This document shows positions 1 through 8,068 of a stretch of DNA of 64,000 bases, one piece after another (position 1 is the first letter of the stretch; each line of letters begins with the position of its first letter). Location: assembly GCA_030432905.1 (NCBI GenBank), contig JAUILU010000002.1:589453-653452 (forward strand). Direction: 5' to 3'. Source of the stretch: Phycisphaerae bacterium (GTDB taxonomy: Bacteria; Planctomycetota; Phycisphaerae; Phycisphaerales; UBA1924). The notes under the pieces are model-generated. The model had not been told where the DNA came from and did not search any database. It saw only the letters and a list, made by a program, of their open reading frames with translations. A program made the position numbers and the translations under genes.

Positions 1-669
1 GCCGCCCTCGAAGTAGGTCTCGGTCAGCGATTCGTCGACCTCGACGACCTGTTCTTGGATCTGCTGGTGCGCTTCTTCAACCGAGCTGAACACGGGCGCA
101 TCGCCCTCTGCGTGCTCGGCCTCGAACACGTTGATCACGCTCTTGCCGCCCGCGGTGGGCAGGTTGATCGGCAGGCACTCGGCGCCGAACGTCGATCGGA
201 TCTGCTCGACCAGCGCCGCTAGGTCGAGGTTGTCCTCGTCGATTTTGTTGATCACGATCGCGCGGGGCAGGTTCCGGTCGGTCGCGACTCGGAAAATCCG
301 GCGTGTCACCGTCTCGATCCCTTTGCCCGCGTCGATCACGACCATCGCGGTCTCGACGCCGGGCAACGCCGCGATGGCGTGGCCAAGAAAGTCCGCAAGC
401 CCGGGTGTGTCGAGCAGGTTGACCGTGACTGTGTTGTCGGACATGTGGCTCTTAGCGTCGAAGTGGACCATGACCTGACGCAGCGAGTGCTGGTGGTGGT
501 GCTCTTCTTCGGACCAATCGCTGACCGTGTTCTTGTCCTCGATACTCCCCATGCGCGGGATCGCGCCTGCTGAAAATAACAACCGCTCGGTAAGGGTGGT
601 CTTTCCGGATCCACCGTGTCCAACAAGAGCGATGTTGCGGATTTCAGCAGGCGTACGTTCAGTGGCCAT
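1..669 (-). CDS. fusA: Elongation factor G-like translational GTPase (3' part beyond window)
   Basis: The first 223 codons of a ribosome-associated translational GTPase of the EF-G family; the frame is still open at the left edge. The N-terminus shows the nucleotide-binding motifs in order: a P-loop GHGGSGKT near residues 16-23, the DTPG motif after a short switch region, and NKID for guanine recognition. The P-loop is GHGGSGKT instead of the classical HIDAGKT of canonical EF-G, which suggests an EF-G paralogue (EF-G2-like) that may not be the sole elongation factor. The ATG at 669 follows a strong AGGAGG Shine-Dalgarno. The gene is divergent from the methyltransferase at 990. Family assignment is firm; the exact paralogue is uncertain. 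Confidence 0.88.
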   Translation of the reverse strand, partial: MATERTPAEIRNIALVGHGGSGKTTLTERLLFSAGAIPRMGSIEDKNTVSDWSEEEHHHQHSLRQVMVHFDAKSHMSDNTVTVNLLDTPGLADFLGHAIAALPGVETAMVVIDAGKGIETVTRRIFRVATDRNLPRAIVINKIDEDNLDLAALVEQIRSTFGAECLPINLPTAGGKSVINVFEAEHAEGDAPVFSSVEEAHQQIQEQVVEVDESLTETYFEGG

Positions 670-989
670 GGCAGCGGCCCTCCTTTCGAGGTCGCTCGCT
701 GGCCTTCGTCCAAAGCGTCTGACGGGTTGGGCGACGGTGGAGGCCGCGGGCGGCCAACACGGGTATGTGTTGGTGCGCCAATCGCAACCAGGTCCGGCGT
801 GTGATACGGGAGCCCACCAAAGCACCCCGCCGAGGCCCGCCCGAGAGGCGCACCTATATAAGAACCGATTCAGTATACTCGAAGATCGGACCTTGATAAG
901 ACAATCACATTCAAGAATCCTAGATTGTGCCGACCAAAGGCTTTATCCTCGCCCGTTCTCATTCGATACACACGTGATCTGGAACCACC
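670..989. other. Divergent intergenic region with possible promoters
   Basis: This 320-bp stretch separates the EF-G-like gene (minus) from the methyltransferase gene (plus). It holds the strong Shine-Dalgarno of the GTPase near 680 and a locally AT-rich patch at about 855-925. In that patch TATACT (874-879, plus) and TATATA (reverse complement, about 855-860) resemble -10 elements, but neither has a convincing -35 partner. I see no credible ORF or terminator. Confidence 0.35.
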
Positions 990-1838
990 ATGCCGAACGA
1001 GCAAAGCCCTATCGAGAACTCCGAGCACTACGCCAAGCTCCCAAGCGAGGTGCAGGAACGCCTCGCGCCCGTTCGGCCCTACGACGACGTCGGCTTTGAA
1101 AAACTCAGAGATTCATATAACTTTGAACTCACACGAGACCGACGGGTCGTCTTTACTCGCCTCATCCTGAACGAGTGCCTGCGCATCGAGAAAGAGACCG
1201 GCACATCGCCGAACGTCCTCGATGTCGGGTGCGGCAAGGGCATCGGGATCGAGATCAACTTCACCAAGGCCGTCGCCGGCTTCGCGAACGAGCTCTGGGG
1301 CATCGAGCCCGACGAGGGCATCGACGCCGCGCCTGGCGTGTTCACCAACTACCAGCACGCGCTCATGGAAACCGCCGAGCTGCCCGAAGCGCACTTCGAC
1401 ATCGTCTACTCCTACATGGTCATGGAGCACGTCGCCGACCCGGTGGCCTACTTCTCCGCCGTCGCGCGATGCCTCAAGCCGGGCGGCATCCACATGTTCA
1501 TGACGCCCAACGGCAGGCACTACTTTGCCATCTTCACCAAGACACTCAAATCGCTCAAGGTCGAAGAACGCGTCCTCCGCATCGTGCGCAAAGAAGAAGA
1601 CGTCGAGGGCTACCACTACCCCGTCCAGTACCAGTGCAACACGCCGAAGCAGATCAGCACCGCCGGCGTCAAATCCGGGTTCCCTAAGAATGAGATCGCG
1701 TTCATCGAAGAAGACGGTCCCCGCGTCTACATGACCGGGCCGCTCCGCCCGCTGTTCCATCTGCTCAAGTTCAAGCGGCGCGTGTACAAGAAGCAGAGCC
1801 ACCTGCTCACGCTCATCGCCCGCCAAGTCCGCGGCTAA
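990..1838 (+). CDS. Class I SAM-dependent methyltransferase
   Basis: A 282-residue class I methyltransferase of the Methyltransf_11 type. The glycine-rich SAM-binding motif I is VLDVGCGKGIGIEI at about residues 75-88. The acidic motif II follows (ELWGIEPDEGID), and a FDIVYSYMVMEHV segment corresponds to motif IV, typical of ubiE- and glycan-tailoring-type enzymes. The stretch YFSAVARCLKPGGIHMFMTPN is the usual post-IV strand. The substrate cannot be read from sequence; the C-terminal 70 residues are basic and may bind a lipid or glycan acceptor. It lies 30 bp upstream of gltX, but gltX seems to have its own start-proximal promoter, so co-transcription is optional. Confidence 0.85.
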   Translation: MPNEQSPIENSEHYAKLPSEVQERLAPVRPYDDVGFEKLRDSYNFELTRDRRVVFTRLILNECLRIEKETGTSPNVLDVGCGKGIGIEINFTKAVAGFANELWGIEPDEGIDAAPGVFTNYQHALMETAELPEAHFDIVYSYMVMEHVADPVAYFSAVARCLKPGGIHMFMTPNGRHYFAIFTKTLKSLKVEERVLRIVRKEEDVEGYHYPVQYQCNTPKQISTAGVKSGFPKNEIAFIEEDGPRVYMTGPLRPLFHLLKFKRRVYKKQSHLLTLIARQVRG

Positions 1839-1856
1839 ACAGCCTTCGCCGGGCGC

Positions 1857-1862
1857 TATCCT
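1857..1862 (+). promoter_or_regulatory. Putative -10 element for leaderless gltX mRNA
   Basis: TATCCT ends exactly 6 nt before the gltX ATG, so a normal transcription start would fall on the A of the start codon. There is no Shine-Dalgarno and no clear -35. One of a series of such elements in the window. Confidence 0.45.
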
Positions 1863-1868
1863 TGCCCG

Positions 1869-3527
1869 ATGACTGACACAATCACACGATTTGCGCCCTC
1901 GCCCACAGGCCACCTCCACATCGGGGGCGCTCGCACCGCGCTCTTCTGCGCCGCTTACGCCCACGGCCGATCAGGCCGATTCGCGCTCCGCATCGAAGAC
2001 ACGGACCAGAAACGCTCCAGTGAAGCCGCCGCGGCGGGCATCCTCGACGACCTCGCCTGGCTCGGTATCTGCTGGGACGACGGCCCAGAAGCCAACGGTT
2101 GCGGCGGCGACGACCGCAAAGTCGGTCCCTACTACCAATCACAACGCCGCGAGATCTACGACCGCTACTTCACCAAGCTCATCGAGATGGGCCTGGCCTA
2201 CCCCGCGTTCGACACACCCGAAGAACTTGCTGAGATGCGTAAGGCAGCCGAGGCGCAGAAGAAGACGTTTATCTACCGCCAACAGGCGGACTACGACCAC
2301 GCACAAGCGATGGAACTCGCCAAGACCGAGGGCCACGTGCTCCGGTTCAAGATGCCGGCCGAGCCCGTTGTTGTGAACGACGAGATCCTGGGCGAGGTCA
2401 CGTTCCCATACGAAGAGCTCGACGACCTCGTCATCCGCAAGCGTGACGGCTTCCCGACCTACCACTTCGCTGTCGTCGTCGATGACGAAACAATGGGCGT
2501 CACCCACGTCGTCCGAGGCCAGGAACACCTCAACAACACACCGAGGCACGTCGCGCTCATCAAGGCGCTCGGATTCGATGTGCCAAAGTTCGCGCACTTG
2601 CCTCTGATCTTCAACCCCGACGGCTCGAAGATGAGCAAACGTGACAAGGACAAGGCCGTCCGCGCCGCGGTGAAAGCAGCGGGGGACGTCACCGCCTCGG
2701 ACGCGGGAGTTGATGAACGAGACTTCGCCAAGTGGCAGAAGGACAAGTCGGTCCAGTTGCCGCAGGACAAGCTCGTCCCGCTCGCCGCGAAGCTCGGCGT
2801 CGAGCTGCCCGAGATCGACGTCGAGGACTTCCGCCGATCGGGATACCTGCCCGAGGCCATCGTCAACTACATCGCACTGCTCGGCTGGAACCCGGGCGAG
2901 CGCGACGACGAGGGCAACGAGATCGAACGCTTCGACCGTGCCTATCTCGACTCGAAGTTTGCGTTCGACCGTGTCGGCAAGAAGGCAAGCAAGTTCGACC
3001 GCGACAAGCTCCGCGCGTTCAACTTCGACCTCATCAAGTCGATGGACCCGGGCGATTTCGTCGAAGCGTGGCGCACATGGTGCGAGCGATACGACGCCGC
3101 GTTGCTCGAAACACTCGACAAAGACGCCATGCTCCAGCTCGCGCCCGCGGTTCAGCAGCGAGCCGTCACGCTCGGCGAGGCCCGGGGTCCGATCGCGTTC
3201 CTCTTCACCGAGACCGACACGATCGAGTACGACGAGAAGGCCGTCAAGAAGCACGTGCTCAAGGGCGAGCCTGCGGGGCTAGACGTCCTCCGCGATTTCG
3301 CGCCGAAACTCGCGGCGATCGAGCCGTTTGCCCCTGAAGTAATCGAGGAAACGATCTCGTCACACTGCCAGACGAACGAGCTCAACATGGGCAAGCTGGC
3401 GCAGCCGATCCGTGTCGCGATGACCGGAGCCGCGGTCAGCCCGCCGCTGGGCATCACGCTCTCTTCGCTCGGCAAGGACACGGTCGTCGCTCGCGTCGAT
3501 CGGTTCCTCAAGTTCATGGACGCATGA
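1869..3527 (+). CDS. gltX: Glutamyl-tRNA synthetase with insertion after the KMSKS loop
   Basis: Cytosolic class I aminoacyl-tRNA synthetase that charges tRNA-Glu (552 residues; many bacterial GluRS are 465-490). The HIGH signature sits in FAPSPTGHLHIGG (8-20) and the KMSKS loop is SKMSKRDK near 252-259. Between this loop and the conserved DFRRSGYLPEAIVNYIALLGW block lies about 55 extra lysine/aspartate-rich residues (about 260-314) absent from the common bacterial form. A separate glnS lies 2 kb downstream, so the organism has direct Gln-tRNA charging and this enzyme is probably discriminating. The stop overlaps the next start by 4 nt (ATGA), implying translational coupling. No Shine-Dalgarno precedes the ATG. 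Confidence 0.96.
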   Translation: MTDTITRFAPSPTGHLHIGGARTALFCAAYAHGRSGRFALRIEDTDQKRSSEAAAAGILDDLAWLGICWDDGPEANGCGGDDRKVGPYYQSQRREIYDRYFTKLIEMGLAYPAFDTPEELAEMRKAAEAQKKTFIYRQQADYDHAQAMELAKTEGHVLRFKMPAEPVVVNDEILGEVTFPYEELDDLVIRKRDGFPTYHFAVVVDDETMGVTHVVRGQEHLNNTPRHVALIKALGFDVPKFAHLPLIFNPDGSKMSKRDKDKAVRAAVKAAGDVTASDAGVDERDFAKWQKDKSVQLPQDKLVPLAAKLGVELPEIDVEDFRRSGYLPEAIVNYIALLGWNPGERDDEGNEIERFDRAYLDSKFAFDRVGKKASKFDRDKLRAFNFDLIKSMDPGDFVEAWRTWCERYDAALLETLDKDAMLQLAPAVQQRAVTLGEARGPIAFLFTETDTIEYDEKAVKKHVLKGEPAGLDVLRDFAPKLAAIEPFAPEVIEETISSHCQTNELNMGKLAQPIRVAMTGAAVSPPLGITLSSLGKDTVVARVDRFLKFMDA

Positions 3528-4135
3528 AACAGCCGCTGACCTATCCCGAGATCAGCGCCCCCGACGAAGCCGATCACGCGCACGCCTCCGAGGCGATCGC
3601 ACCGGCCGAAGAGATCGTCCGCCGGTCGTACAGGCGCTGCACGCTCGCCGGTGAGCACCCGCGGCTCACCCTGCGCGACCTCACACTGACAACGTGCGAC
3701 CTTCGCAACATCGTGCTCGACTCGGTCGTCGGCTCGCGACTCGTGCTCCACGAGTGCAACCTCGTCGGCGCCGACATCTCCGCGGGCTCGCTCCGCGATG
3801 CTGTCTTCATCAACTGCCAGATCAAGATGGGCCGGGCGTTCGGCGCGCATCTCGAGCGGTGCTGGTTCGAGGGCTGCGACCTACGCGAGGCCGAGTTCGA
3901 GGAATCAAAGTTCGACCGCGTGGCGTTCCGCTCATGTGACCTCCGCGGCAGCAGGCTCCTGCGATCACCCCTGCGGTCGGTGGACTTCCGGGGCAGCCGG
4001 GTCGAGGGCATCGCGGTCAGCCCGGACCACCTCGCCGGGGCGGTCATAGCGGGCGAGCAGGCCGACGTTTTCGCCGCGGCGATGGGCCTGAACATCCTCC
4101 CGATGCCTCCTGAGAGCGCCTCAGAGCCGATTTAG
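3524..4135 (+). CDS. Pentapeptide-repeat protein
   Basis: A 203-residue protein whose middle (about 45-175) is built of five-residue repeats with a central leucine, phenylalanine or valine, for example CDLRN, CNLVG, ADISA, CDLRE, AEFEE, CDLRG, VDFRG. Such repeats form a right-handed quadrilateral beta-helix. Family members include the Qnr/McbG DNA mimics that bind gyrase, but most have no known role and this one cannot be assigned. The short N-terminal tail is acidic and carries no signal peptide, so it is probably cytoplasmic. It starts inside the gltX stop codon (4-nt overlap) and is probably translated with it. Confidence 0.85.
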   Translation: MKQPLTYPEISAPDEADHAHASEAIAPAEEIVRRSYRRCTLAGEHPRLTLRDLTLTTCDLRNIVLDSVVGSRLVLHECNLVGADISAGSLRDAVFINCQIKMGRAFGAHLERCWFEGCDLREAEFEESKFDRVAFRSCDLRGSRLLRSPLRSVDFRGSRVEGIAVSPDHLAGAVIAGEQADVFAAAMGLNILPMPPESASEPI

Positions 4136-4261
4136 AGCTATTTCGGCAAGCAGTTGGTCTCTGTCAAGATAAAATCAAATCTTGCGTTTACCAGTGGAAC
4201 AAGCCCCGCCTTGCTACGGTTCGTCAACGACACACGGCACCTATCTCACGAGGAGACCACC

Positions 4262-5377
4262 ATGTCAGAACACACGAACCTCACGAGCCCGATCACCTTC
4301 GGCGACGTCACCGCCAAGAACCGCATCTTTATGGCCCCCCTGACCCGCGCCCGCAGCCAGCAGCCGGGCGACATCCCCTGGCAGCTCAACGTCGAGTACT
4401 ACCGCCAGCGCGCCTCCGCGGGCCTCATCATCACCGAAGCCACCCAGATCAGCCCGCAGGGCAAGGGCTACGCCTTCACGCCGGGCATCCACTCCGACGA
4501 ACAGATCGCCGGCTGGAAAGAGGTCACCGACGCTGTCCACGAAGAAGGCGGCAAGATCTTCCTCCAACTCTGGCACGTCGGACGGATCAGCCACACCGAT
4601 CTCCAGCCCGGCGGACAGCCTCCGGTCGCGCCCTCGGCGATCCAGGCCGAGACGCAGACCTTCACCAGCGCCGAGTCGGGCATGGTCCCGGTCTCAACGC
4701 CCCGCGCACTCGAAACCGACGAACTGCCAGGCATCGTCGAGCAGTTCCGCATCGGCGCCGAGAACGCCAAGAAAGCAGGCTTCGACGGCGTCGAGATCCA
4801 TGGCGCCAACGGCTACCTGCTCGACCAGTTCACGCGCGACGGCTCAAACCAACGCACCGACGACTACGGTGGCTCGGTCCAGAACCGGATCCGCATCCCG
4901 ATCGAAGTCACCAAAGCGGTCGCAGAAGTCTTCGGCGCAGGCCGAGTCGGATACCGCGTCAGCCCGCTCGGCGCGTTCAACAGCATGACCGACTCCAACC
5001 CGGCAGAAACATTCGGCGCATTGGCGACGGAGCTCGGCAAGCTCGGATTGGCGTACATCCACGCCGTCGAGGCGTTCGCGGGTCAGGAACGCGACGACGA
5101 GAACGAGCGCATCCACGCGATCGTGCGCGAGAACTTCAAGAACGCCGGCGGGTCGATCTACATCGGCAACGGCGGGCTTACCCCGGACGCCGCCGAGAAT
5201 CGGATCGACGAAGGCAAGGCCGACGCGGTCGCCTTCGGGGCGCTCTTCATCAGCAACCCCGACCTGCCCGAACGAATCAGCCAGAACGGCCCGTACACCG
5301 AGCCGAACCAGGAAACCTTCTACGGCGGCACCGAGGTCGGCTACACCGACTACCCGGCGCTGGCGGGCGTCTCCTGA
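4262..5377 (+). CDS. Old Yellow Enzyme family alkene reductase
   Basis: A 371-residue FMN-dependent NAD(P)H:alkene oxidoreductase of the NemA/OYE class, reducing activated C=C bonds or nitro compounds. The TIM-barrel landmarks are in order: N-terminal ITFGDVTAKNRIFMAPLTRARS, LWHVGRISH, EIHGANGYLLDQFTRDGSNQRTDDYGGS (the His-Asn pair for substrate binding and the family signature), and the phosphate-binding GNGGLTPDAAE and ADAVAFGALFISNPDLPER near the C-terminus. An ATG 108 nt upstream in frame is possible, but 4262 has an AGGAG Shine-Dalgarno 7 nt upstream and matches the family N-terminus. It appears monocistronic; the next element downstream is a candidate glnS leader. Confidence 0.93.
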   Translation: MSEHTNLTSPITFGDVTAKNRIFMAPLTRARSQQPGDIPWQLNVEYYRQRASAGLIITEATQISPQGKGYAFTPGIHSDEQIAGWKEVTDAVHEEGGKIFLQLWHVGRISHTDLQPGGQPPVAPSAIQAETQTFTSAESGMVPVSTPRALETDELPGIVEQFRIGAENAKKAGFDGVEIHGANGYLLDQFTRDGSNQRTDDYGGSVQNRIRIPIEVTKAVAEVFGAGRVGYRVSPLGAFNSMTDSNPAETFGALATELGKLGLAYIHAVEAFAGQERDDENERIHAIVRENFKNAGGSIYIGNGGLTPDAAENRIDEGKADAVAFGALFISNPDLPERISQNGPYTEPNQETFYGGTEVGYTDYPALAGVS

Positions 5378-5399
5378 AAACCGATTCTTGTAGATTGCT

Positions 5400-5428
5400 T
5401 TGACTCACAGGCCGCGATCGCCGATACT
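5400..5428 (+). promoter_or_regulatory. Candidate sigma-70 promoter of the glnS leader
   Basis: TTGACT (5400-5405), a 17-nt spacer and GATACT (5423-5428). This is the best -35/-10 pair seen upstream of any gene in the window. Initiation 7-8 nt downstream would fall at 5435-5436, on the ATG of the leader ORF. It lies just after the Old Yellow Enzyme gene. Confidence 0.55.
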
Positions 5429-5435
5429 TTCCGCC

Positions 5436-5498
5436 ATGAACCGCACGCAATCGCAATCAAGCAGCACGCAACAACGCCCGCAAGGGGCCGCTGTTTGA
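5436..5498 (+). CDS. Candidate glutamine-rich leader peptide of glnS
   Basis: A 20-codon ORF encoding MNRTQSQSSSTQQRPQGAAV. Five of the 20 residues are glutamine (codons 5, 7, 12, 13 and 16), and every one is CAA. The nine glutamines of GlnRS itself are all CAG. The ORF begins at the predicted start point of the promoter at 5400-5428, ends 33 nt before an intrinsic terminator (5532-5565), and lies 163 nt upstream of glnS. This is the organisation of amino-acid-specific leader peptides such as TrpL or HisL. A segment at its 3' end (GGGCCG, 5485-5490) can pair with CGGCCC (5537-5542) in the terminator and could act as antiterminator. Function is inferred; too short for standard gene finders. 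Confidence 0.55.
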   Translation: MNRTQSQSSSTQQRPQGAAV

Positions 5499-5531
5499 TA
5501 TCGCGTCGGTGAAGAACTGATAGATGATCAT

Positions 5532-5565
5532 CCGGTCGGCCCAAGGGTCGGCCGGTTGTCTTTTT
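5532..5565 (+). terminator. Intrinsic terminator / putative glnS attenuator
   Basis: Arms CCGGTCGGCC (5532-5541) and GGTCGGCCGG (5546-5555) with loop CAAG form a 10-bp stem with two G-U wobbles on the plus strand, followed by TTGTCTTTTT. It lies between the leader ORF and glnS. It could also end transcripts from the Old Yellow Enzyme gene. On the minus strand the two wobbles become C-A mismatches. Confidence 0.8.
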
Positions 5566-5650
5566 GGACCGCCCCGGCCCGCGTCGCCCGCCCGATCGCA
5601 CGTTTCCAAAGAGAACACCAGAGCACGCCATTAGGGGCCAGTCATGCATC

Positions 5651-5656
5651 TACGAT
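5651..5656 (+). promoter_or_regulatory. Possible second -10 element directly before glnS
   Basis: TACGAT lies 5 nt before the preferred glnS ATG (5662). If used, it would give a leaderless glnS mRNA that bypasses the upstream terminator. No -35 is visible, so this is weaker than the promoter at 5400. Confidence 0.3.
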
Positions 5657-5661
5657 CAGCC

Positions 5662-7446
5662 ATGCCAGACGAATCAACCACAGCCGAGAGCCGGAACTTC
5701 ATCGAGCAGATCATCGACGCCGACATCGCGTCCGGGAAGTGGGGCGAGCCGGGCGATCGGTCCGTCGTCACCACACGCTTCCCGCCCGAGCCCAACGGCT
5801 ACCTCCACATCGGCCACGCCAAGGCCATCTGCCTCAGCTCGGGCCTCGCCGAGCAGTTCGGCGGGCGGTTCATGCTCCGCTTCGACGACACCAACCCAGC
5901 CAAGGAAGAACAGGAATACGTCGACTCGATCATCGAAGACGTCCGCTGGCTCGGCGCCAACTGGGAAGGCGATGTGCGGTTCGCTTCCGACTACTTCCCC
6001 AGGTTCTACGACTGGGCCAAGGACCTCATCGAAAAGGGGCTCGCCTACGTCGACGAACAGTCGCCCGAAGAGATCCGCAAGAACCGCGGCAACGTCAACG
6101 AGCCGGGCGTCAACAGCCCGTTCCGCGACAGACCAACCGAGGAATCGCTTGACCTGTTTGCGCGCATGAAGGCCGGCGAATTCAAGGACGGCTCGATGGT
6201 CCTCCGCGCCAAGATCGACATGACCTCGCCCAACATGAACCTGCGTGACCCCGTCATGTACCGCGTGCTCAACGCGCACCACCACCGCACGGGCGACACG
6301 TGGCACATCTACCCCATGTACGACTGGGCGCACGGGCTCGAGGACTCGATCGAGGGCATCACCCACTCGATCTGCACCCTCGAATTCGAGAACCACCGCC
6401 CGCTGTACGACTGGTTCATCGACTCGATCAACAAAGACCGCGCCGAGCCCATCCGTCACCCGCAGCAGATCGAGTTTGCAAGGCTCGAGCCGACGTACAT
6501 CATCACCAGCAAACGCTCGCTCAAGCTGCTCGTTGACGACGGGCACGTCACCGGTTGGGACGACCCTCGCATGCCAACCGTCAGCGGCATGCGTCGCCGG
6601 GGCTACACACCGGAAGCCATCCGCGCCTTCGCCAAGGTCACCGGTGTCACGAAGTACAAAGGCTCGCACGACATCGGCCTGCTCGAAGCCGCCGTCCGAG
6701 ATCACCTCAACGCCGAGGCCCCGCGCCGAATGGCGGTTCTTGATCCGGTCAAGGTCGTCATCACCAACTGGAGCGAGCACGGCGACGAGAACCGGGTCGA
6801 ATACTTCGACGCGATCAACAACCCGAACGACGAAGCCGCCGGCACCCGGAAGGTCCCGTTCACGAAAGAGATCTACATCGAGCGCGAGGATTTCATGGAA
6901 GACCCGCCCAAGAAGTTCTTCCGCCTCGGACCGGGCCGCGAGGTCAGGCTGCGCTACGCGTACTGGGTGACGTGCACCGGCTACGAAACCGACGACGCCG
7001 GCAACGTCACCGAGATCCACTGCACCTACGACCCAGAAACCAAGGGCGGCAACTCGCCCCCGCCCGACGCCGAGGGCAACGTCCGCAAGGTCAAGGGCAC
7101 CATCCACTGGGTCAGTGTCGAGCACGCGCTCGATGCCGAGGTCAGGCTCTTCGATCGACTCTTCACCGCAGAGCACCCGGCCAAGGCCCCGAAGGATGCG
7201 CCAGACAACTGGAGCTTCATGGCCAACCTTAACCCAGAAGCGATGCAGGTCGTCACCAACGCCAAGCTCGAACCCGCGCTGGCAACAGCCGAGGGCGAAC
7301 CAGACTGGCGCGACAGCATCCGACGCTACCAGTTCGAGCGCCTCGGCTATTTCTGCGTCGATCAGGATACTTCAGAATCCGGTACCCTGATCTTCAACCG
7401 AACCGCAACACTGCGGGATTCGTGGGCGAAGTCGAAGGGTAAGTAG
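5662..7446 (+). CDS. glnS: Glutaminyl-tRNA synthetase
   Basis: Class I synthetase that attaches glutamine to tRNA-Gln in the cytosol (594 residues from the preferred start; E. coli GlnRS is about 554). The N-terminal [10 protein letters not shown] and the HIGH block [20 protein letters not shown] are diagnostic for GlnRS, where GluRS has PSPTG. Further markers are [31 protein letters not shown], a KRSLKLL segment at the KMSKS position, and the beta-barrel anticodon-binding domain ending in [11 protein letters not shown]. The in-frame ATG at 5644 is possible, but [13 protein letters not shown] matches known N-termini. Expression may be controlled by the leader ORF and terminator at 5436-5565. 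The tail ends KSKGK. Confidence 0.96.
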   Translation: MPDESTTAESRNFIEQIIDADIASGKWGEPGDRSVVTTRFPPEPNGYLHIGHAKAICLSSGLAEQFGGRFMLRFDDTNPAKEEQEYVDSIIEDVRWLGANWEGDVRFASDYFPRFYDWAKDLIEKGLAYVDEQSPEEIRKNRGNVNEPGVNSPFRDRPTEESLDLFARMKAGEFKDGSMVLRAKIDMTSPNMNLRDPVMYRVLNAHHHRTGDTWHIYPMYDWAHGLEDSIEGITHSICTLEFENHRPLYDWFIDSINKDRAEPIRHPQQIEFARLEPTYIITSKRSLKLLVDDGHVTGWDDPRMPTVSGMRRRGYTPEAIRAFAKVTGVTKYKGSHDIGLLEAAVRDHLNAEAPRRMAVLDPVKVVITNWSEHGDENRVEYFDAINNPNDEAAGTRKVPFTKEIYIEREDFMEDPPKKFFRLGPGREVRLRYAYWVTCTGYETDDAGNVTEIHCTYDPETKGGNSPPPDAEGNVRKVKGTIHWVSVEHALDAEVRLFDRLFTAEHPAKAPKDAPDNWSFMANLNPEAMQVVTNAKLEPALATAEGEPDWRDSIRRYQFERLGYFCVDQDTSESGTLIFNRTATLRDSWAKSKGK

Positions 7447-7462
7447 TTAGCTCCTATTCCTA

Positions 7463-7468
7463 TATACT
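7463..7468 (+). promoter_or_regulatory. Putative -10 element for leaderless pqiA-like mRNA
   Basis: TATACT ends 6 nt before the GTG start at 7475, placing a normal start point on the first codon base. It sits in the short gap after glnS. No -35 or Shine-Dalgarno is evident. Confidence 0.45.
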
Positions 7469-7474
7469 CGTTCT

Positions 7475-8068
7475 GTGAAGAAGTACCGCGCCTGCTCAAC
7501 CTGCGGCCTCGTCCACGACGTCCCAAGCGTTCCCGTACGCCACGTCGCAAAGTGCACGCGATGCAACTCGATCATCCGTCACGGATCGCACCCGGCGGCT
7601 GAGAGCCGGACCGCCGCCCTCGCAGCCGCGGCTCTTGTGCTCTACATCCCCGCGATCATGCTCCCGATCATGACACTCGAACGCCTGGGCCACGAGTCGA
7701 TCGCTTCGATCTGGTCCGGCACGATCGGCATGCTCGCCGAGGGCCACTACACGATCGGGCTGACCGTGTTCTTCTTCTCGATCGTCGCGCCGGTCACGAA
7801 GCTCGCCGCTCTGTTTACGCTCTGCTACGCGGGGCCGCTACTTTCGGGCGGTGCGCGCAGCTGGATCTACCACGCTGTTGAGTTCATCGGGCGGTGGGGC
7901 ATGCTCGATGTGCTCTTGGTTGCGGTGCTCGTCGCGGTCGTGAAGCTGGGCGACCTTGTCGAGGTCACGCCCGGCCCGGGCGTCATCGTGTTCGGCATCG
8001 TCGTGCTGCTGAGCATGCTCGCCTCGATCTCATTCGACCCGCACGCCATCTGGGAAGACGACGCATGA
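7475..8068 (+). CDS. PqiA-like integral membrane protein (single PqiA domain)
   Basis: A 197-residue inner-membrane protein of the paraquat-inducible protein A family, which works with MCE proteins in lipid transport across the envelope. An N-terminal zinc ribbon CSTCG...CTRCN (about 8-31) is followed by four hydrophobic segments: LAAAALVLYIPAIMLPIM, IGLTVFFFSIVAPVTKLAALF, a WGMLDVLLVAVLVAVVKLGDLVEV region with the family-typical aspartate and lysine, and GVIVFGIVVLLSMLASI. E. coli PqiA has two such units; this has one. The start is GTG at 7475. The stop overlaps the next gene's ATG by 4 nt, so the pair is a translationally coupled pqiA-pqiB unit. Confidence 0.85.
   Translation: MKKYRACSTCGLVHDVPSVPVRHVAKCTRCNSIIRHGSHPAAESRTAALAAAALVLYIPAIMLPIMTLERLGHESIASIWSGTIGMLAEGHYTIGLTVFFFSIVAPVTKLAALFTLCYAGPLLSGGARSWIYHAVEFIGRWGMLDVLLVAVLVAVVKLGDLVEVTPGPGVIVFGIVVLLSMLASISFDPHAIWEDDA

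Noticed and set aside
5674..7176. 500-codon minus-strand ORF inside glnS
   Set aside because: Antisense shadow of a complete GlnRS gene; composition is typical of high-G+C mirror frames.
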